Assembly: GCA_964486295.1 (NCBI GenBank)
Contig: CAZAMF010000002.1
Span: 186,001 to 250,000 of the forward strand
Length of the DNA: 64,000 nucleotides
DNA from: CALBZG01 sp964486295
GTDB lineage: Bacteria; Bacillota; Clostridia; Peptostreptococcales; Anaerovoracaceae
Reading direction: 5' to 3'
The notes beneath the pieces are model-generated. The model did not search any database, was not told the origin of the DNA, and worked only from the letters and a program-made list of their open reading frames with translations. The translations under genes were made by a program, and so were the position numbers. Shown here piece by piece: positions 61,892 to 64,000 of the stretch; position 1 is the first letter of the stretch; every line of letters starts with the position of its first letter.

Positions 61892-63055
61892 ATGAATTAC
61901 AGAATCAATCAAAAGAACAATGACCGGCTTTCCATTCTCGGATTTGGCTGTATGAGGTTCGACAAAGATGAAAAAGAAGTGGAGAAACAAATCCTTTACG
62001 CGATAGAAAACGGAATCAATTATTTCGATACCGCATATATTTATCCGAACAGTGAAATTATACTAGGTAAAATTTTAGCAAAAGGACAACGTAAAAATGT
62101 TAAAATAGCGACTAAAATGCCGCCTTATTTAATCAAAAAAAATTCCGATTTTGATAAAATCTTCAATACCCAGCTGCAGCGTTTGCAAACCGATTATATT
62201 GACTATTATCTCATGCATATGCTGGCCGATGTGAAAACCTGGAACCGACTTTTGGGCCTTGGATTTCTGGAATGGCTAGAAGATAAAAAGAAGAGCGGAA
62301 AAATATTGAACCTGGGATTTTCATATCATGGAGGCCAGGATGAATTCAGGAACCTGATAGATATTTATAACTGGGATTTTTGCATGATCCAATACAATTA
62401 TCTGGATGAAAATAAGCAGGCAGGCAAGTCAGGTTTGGAATATGCAAGTGCAAAGGGAATGCCGGTCATAATCATGGAACCTTTACGAGGTGGAAAACTT
62501 GTTACAAATATGCCGGATGAGGTGTATAAACATTTTGATCAAGCAGAAGTGAAAAGAACACCGGCTGAGTGGGCTCTCAGATGGGTATGGAATCATCCGC
62601 AAGTGACCCTGCTGCTTTCCGGTATGAATTCGATGGATATGATCAATGAAAATATAAGAATTGCATCGGATGCCAAATCTGGATCTTTAAATGACAAAGA
62701 ACTATTACTTTTTGAGCAGATCAAGAAGATACTGGAAAAAAAGACAAAAGTTCCTTGCACAGGATGCAATTATTGTATGCCATGCCCGGCAGGCGTTGAT
62801 ATTCCAACTTGTTTTTCATGCTATAACGACCGCGAAATCGAAGGTAAGATTTCGGCATTAAAAAAATACGTGATGCTGACAAGCCTTAAAACACAGAGCC
62901 ATAACGCTTCTTTATGCACCAAATGTCGAAAATGCGAAAGTCATTGCCCTCAAAATATTGTCATAAGCGAAGAAATAACCAAGGTTGCCAAAGTAATGGA
63001 AGGAATTTATTATAAGCCGATGCTATATCTGGCGAGAAAATTGATGAAATTGTAA
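61892..63055 (+). CDS. Aldo/keto reductase with C-terminal ferredoxin-like Fe-S domain
   Basis: The 387-residue protein has an AKR TIM barrel (GFGCMRFDK, catalytic Asp46 and Tyr51 in FDTAYIYPNSE, Lys near 74 in KIATKMP, His near 105) and a C-terminal extension with two cysteine clusters (CTGCNYCMPCPAGVDIP and CTKCRKCESHCP) that fit 4Fe-4S ferredoxin motifs. Such fused proteins are common in Clostridia and their substrates are unknown. ATCGGAGGG precedes the ATG, 15 bp after mutY, so the two may be cotranscribed. Confidence 0.88.
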   Translation: MNYRINQKNNDRLSILGFGCMRFDKDEKEVEKQILYAIENGINYFDTAYIYPNSEIILGKILAKGQRKNVKIATKMPPYLIKKNSDFDKIFNTQLQRLQTDYIDYYLMHMLADVKTWNRLLGLGFLEWLEDKKKSGKILNLGFSYHGGQDEFRNLIDIYNWDFCMIQYNYLDENKQAGKSGLEYASAKGMPVIIMEPLRGGKLVTNMPDEVYKHFDQAEVKRTPAEWALRWVWNHPQVTLLLSGMNSMDMINENIRIASDAKSGSLNDKELLLFEQIKKILEKKTKVPCTGCNYCMPCPAGVDIPTCFSCYNDREIEGKISALKKYVMLTSLKTQSHNASLCTKCRKCESHCPQNIVISEEITKVAKVMEGIYYKPMLYLARKLMKL

Positions 63056-63101
63056 AGTGGTGGGAATCGAAGTAAATCAAACCGATACCAGGAGGAAATA
63101 A

Positions 63102-63626
63102 ATGAATATTGAAGAATTATTTCAAAAAAGTGTTGAATTTCACGGGCATAGCTGCCCAGGATTAGCGATCGGTGTCAGGGCAGCCGCTGAAGCAAAAAGA
63201 ATTATGGGAATTGAGCATTCCGAAGATGAGGAAATTGTATGCATCACTGAAAATGATGCCTGTGGAGTAGACGGGATACAAGCTGTTTTAGGGTGCACAA
63301 CCGGAAAAGGGAATCTAATACTTAGATTGCGCGGAAAGCATGCGTACTCTTTTTTCAACAGGAGAAATGGGGATCGTATACGGTTAGCTCTAAAAGATTT
63401 ACCTAAAATGGAAAGCAGAGAAAGTAAACAGAGATTCATACTTGAAGCGCCTTTTGTTGAAATATTTACACTGGAAAAACCAAAATATGAACTGCCTGAA
63501 GAGGCCCGGCTGTTCCAGTCGTATTGTTGCGAGATATGCGGAGAAAGTACAGCAGAACCTTATATCAGACTTCAAAACGGCAAAAAAGTGTGTTTGGATT
63601 GTCTCGTAGATTACAATAGAATCTAA
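63102..63626 (+). CDS. FmdE-like protein with C-terminal zinc ribbon
   Basis: The 174-residue protein belongs to the FmdE family, named for formylmethanofuran dehydrogenase subunit E, which is also common in bacteria that lack that enzyme. The start motif FHGHSCPGLAIGVRAA is diagnostic, and ITENDACGVDGIQAVLGCTTGKGN follows. The C-terminus holds CCEICGE...CLDC, a DksA/TraR-like zinc ribbon. AGGAGG precedes the ATG. Its biochemical role is unknown; a role in molybdenum or tungsten enzyme maturation has been proposed for the family. Confidence 0.85.
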   Translation: MNIEELFQKSVEFHGHSCPGLAIGVRAAAEAKRIMGIEHSEDEEIVCITENDACGVDGIQAVLGCTTGKGNLILRLRGKHAYSFFNRRNGDRIRLALKDLPKMESRESKQRFILEAPFVEIFTLEKPKYELPEEARLFQSYCCEICGESTAEPYIRLQNGKKVCLDCLVDYNRI

Positions 63627-63694
63627 TAGAAACAAAAAGTTATATTAATAAAGAAGTTGAATCACTTAAAGTGTTTTAGAAAAGGAGGCAGATC

Positions 63695-64000
63695 ATGAAC
63701 ATATTGGAAAATGTAATCAGCTTGGAAAATGAAGGAGAAAACTACTATCGGAAGCAAGCCGAAATGAATCAGGAAAACCAGTTGTATAAAATTTGTATAA
63801 TGCTAGCTGAAGATGAAAAAAAACATGCGGAGATTTTGCTGAATAAGTTGAATTCTCTGCCCTATATTCTGAAGGATACAGAGATAGATACTGGGTACAG
63901 CCAACTGTTTAAAGACACCAAAAAATTTATAGTCGAGGGCAAACAGGATCCTGGCCAGCTTGATTTTTACAGAAAGGCCACAGACCTGGAAATGAAAAGT
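63695..64000 (+). CDS. Rubrerythrin/ferritin-like protein, N-terminal part (3' end outside the window)
   Basis: The frame starts at ATG after AAAGGAGG and runs off the window (102 residues visible). Features of the ferritin-like diiron fold are SLENEGENYYRKQAEMNQ (first carboxylate helix) and LAEDEKKHAEILLNKL (E-x2-H type iron ligands), as in rubrerythrin-like proteins that reduce peroxide. It is downstream of the FmdE-like gene by 68 bp. The C-terminal rubredoxin domain, if any, lies outside the window. Confidence 0.75.
   Translation, partial: MNILENVISLENEGENYYRKQAEMNQENQLYKICIMLAEDEKKHAEILLNKLNSLPYILKDTEIDTGYSQLFKDTKKFIVEGKQDPGQLDFYRKATDLEMKS

Noticed and set aside
1..64000. CRISPR arrays, insertion sequences, prophage, tRNA or rRNA genes
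   Set aside because: No repeat-spacer pattern, transposase, integrase, phage gene or cloverleaf-like sequence was found on reading through the window.

Overview
The window is about 64 kb of chromosomal DNA from a low-to-medium G+C, Gram-positive anaerobe of the class Clostridia. Signs of this are an IspH-ribosomal protein S1 fusion, a FabK-type fatty acid synthesis operon, an acetate/4-hydroxybutyrate-type CoA-transferase (butyrate-style metabolism), SLH and copper-amine-oxidase-stalk surface proteins, a SpoIID/LytB protein, GlyQS, strong AGGAGG ribosome binding sites, frequent TTG starts and no outer-membrane genes. The family cannot be fixed from the sequence; a Peptostreptococcales/Anaerovoracaceae-like lineage is a guess. 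Most of the window is housekeeping. I see no tRNA, rRNA, insertion sequence, phage gene or CRISPR array.

Layout. 1-6.5 kb: end of deoB and pdp (nucleoside salvage), an M29 aminopeptidase on the minus strand, a deoxyinosine glycosylase overlapping a flavin reductase, a CoA-transferase and a minus-strand cupin. 6.7-11.1 kb: two surface proteins (carbohydrate-binding/SLH, and stalk/beta-propeller) and a small TM1266-like protein. 11.3-15.9 kb: a GGDEF-EAL protein, a diguanylate cyclase, a likely structured non-coding RNA of unknown family (about 15,079-15,300) with a palindrome inside its promoter, and a six-helix membrane protein. 16.0-22.1 kb: ridA-phoH-ybeY-cdd-era-recO-DUF4342-glyQS. 22.1-29.2 kb: fabH-fabK-fabD-fabG-fabF-fabZ and a protein fusing a MarR repressor to a FabK/nitronate-monooxygenase-like flavoprotein; an inverted repeat on the fabH promoter is the natural candidate for its operator.

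29.3-42.5 kb: a Tad (type IVb) pilus locus split by a phosphate cluster. A degenerate TadZ comes first, then a Na/Pi symporter with Pho-box-like repeats, a PhoP/PhoR-type pair and a cation/proton antiporter, then cpaF-tadB-tadC, a 53-residue Flp-like pilin, two TadE-like pseudopilins, a DUF5702 protein and a DUF6382 protein. 42.5-54.8 kb: rarA, ispH-S1, recN (minus), ruvC-ruvA-ruvB-spoIID-queA-tgt-rlmD; a 16-bp LexA-like palindrome sits between recN and ruvC. 54.8-64 kb: a Mg-type P-ATPase, then xth, katG, mutY, an Fe-S aldo/keto reductase, an FmdE-like protein and a truncated rubrerythrin-like gene, a neighbourhood that reads as oxidative defence and repair.

The observations I would follow first are the unidentified RNA with its operator-like palindrome, the MarR-flavoprotein fusion with its putative operator, the zinc-ribbon-like repeats on a pseudopilin, and the LexA-, PhoP- and PerR-like sites next to matching regulon genes. 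None was tested by database search.
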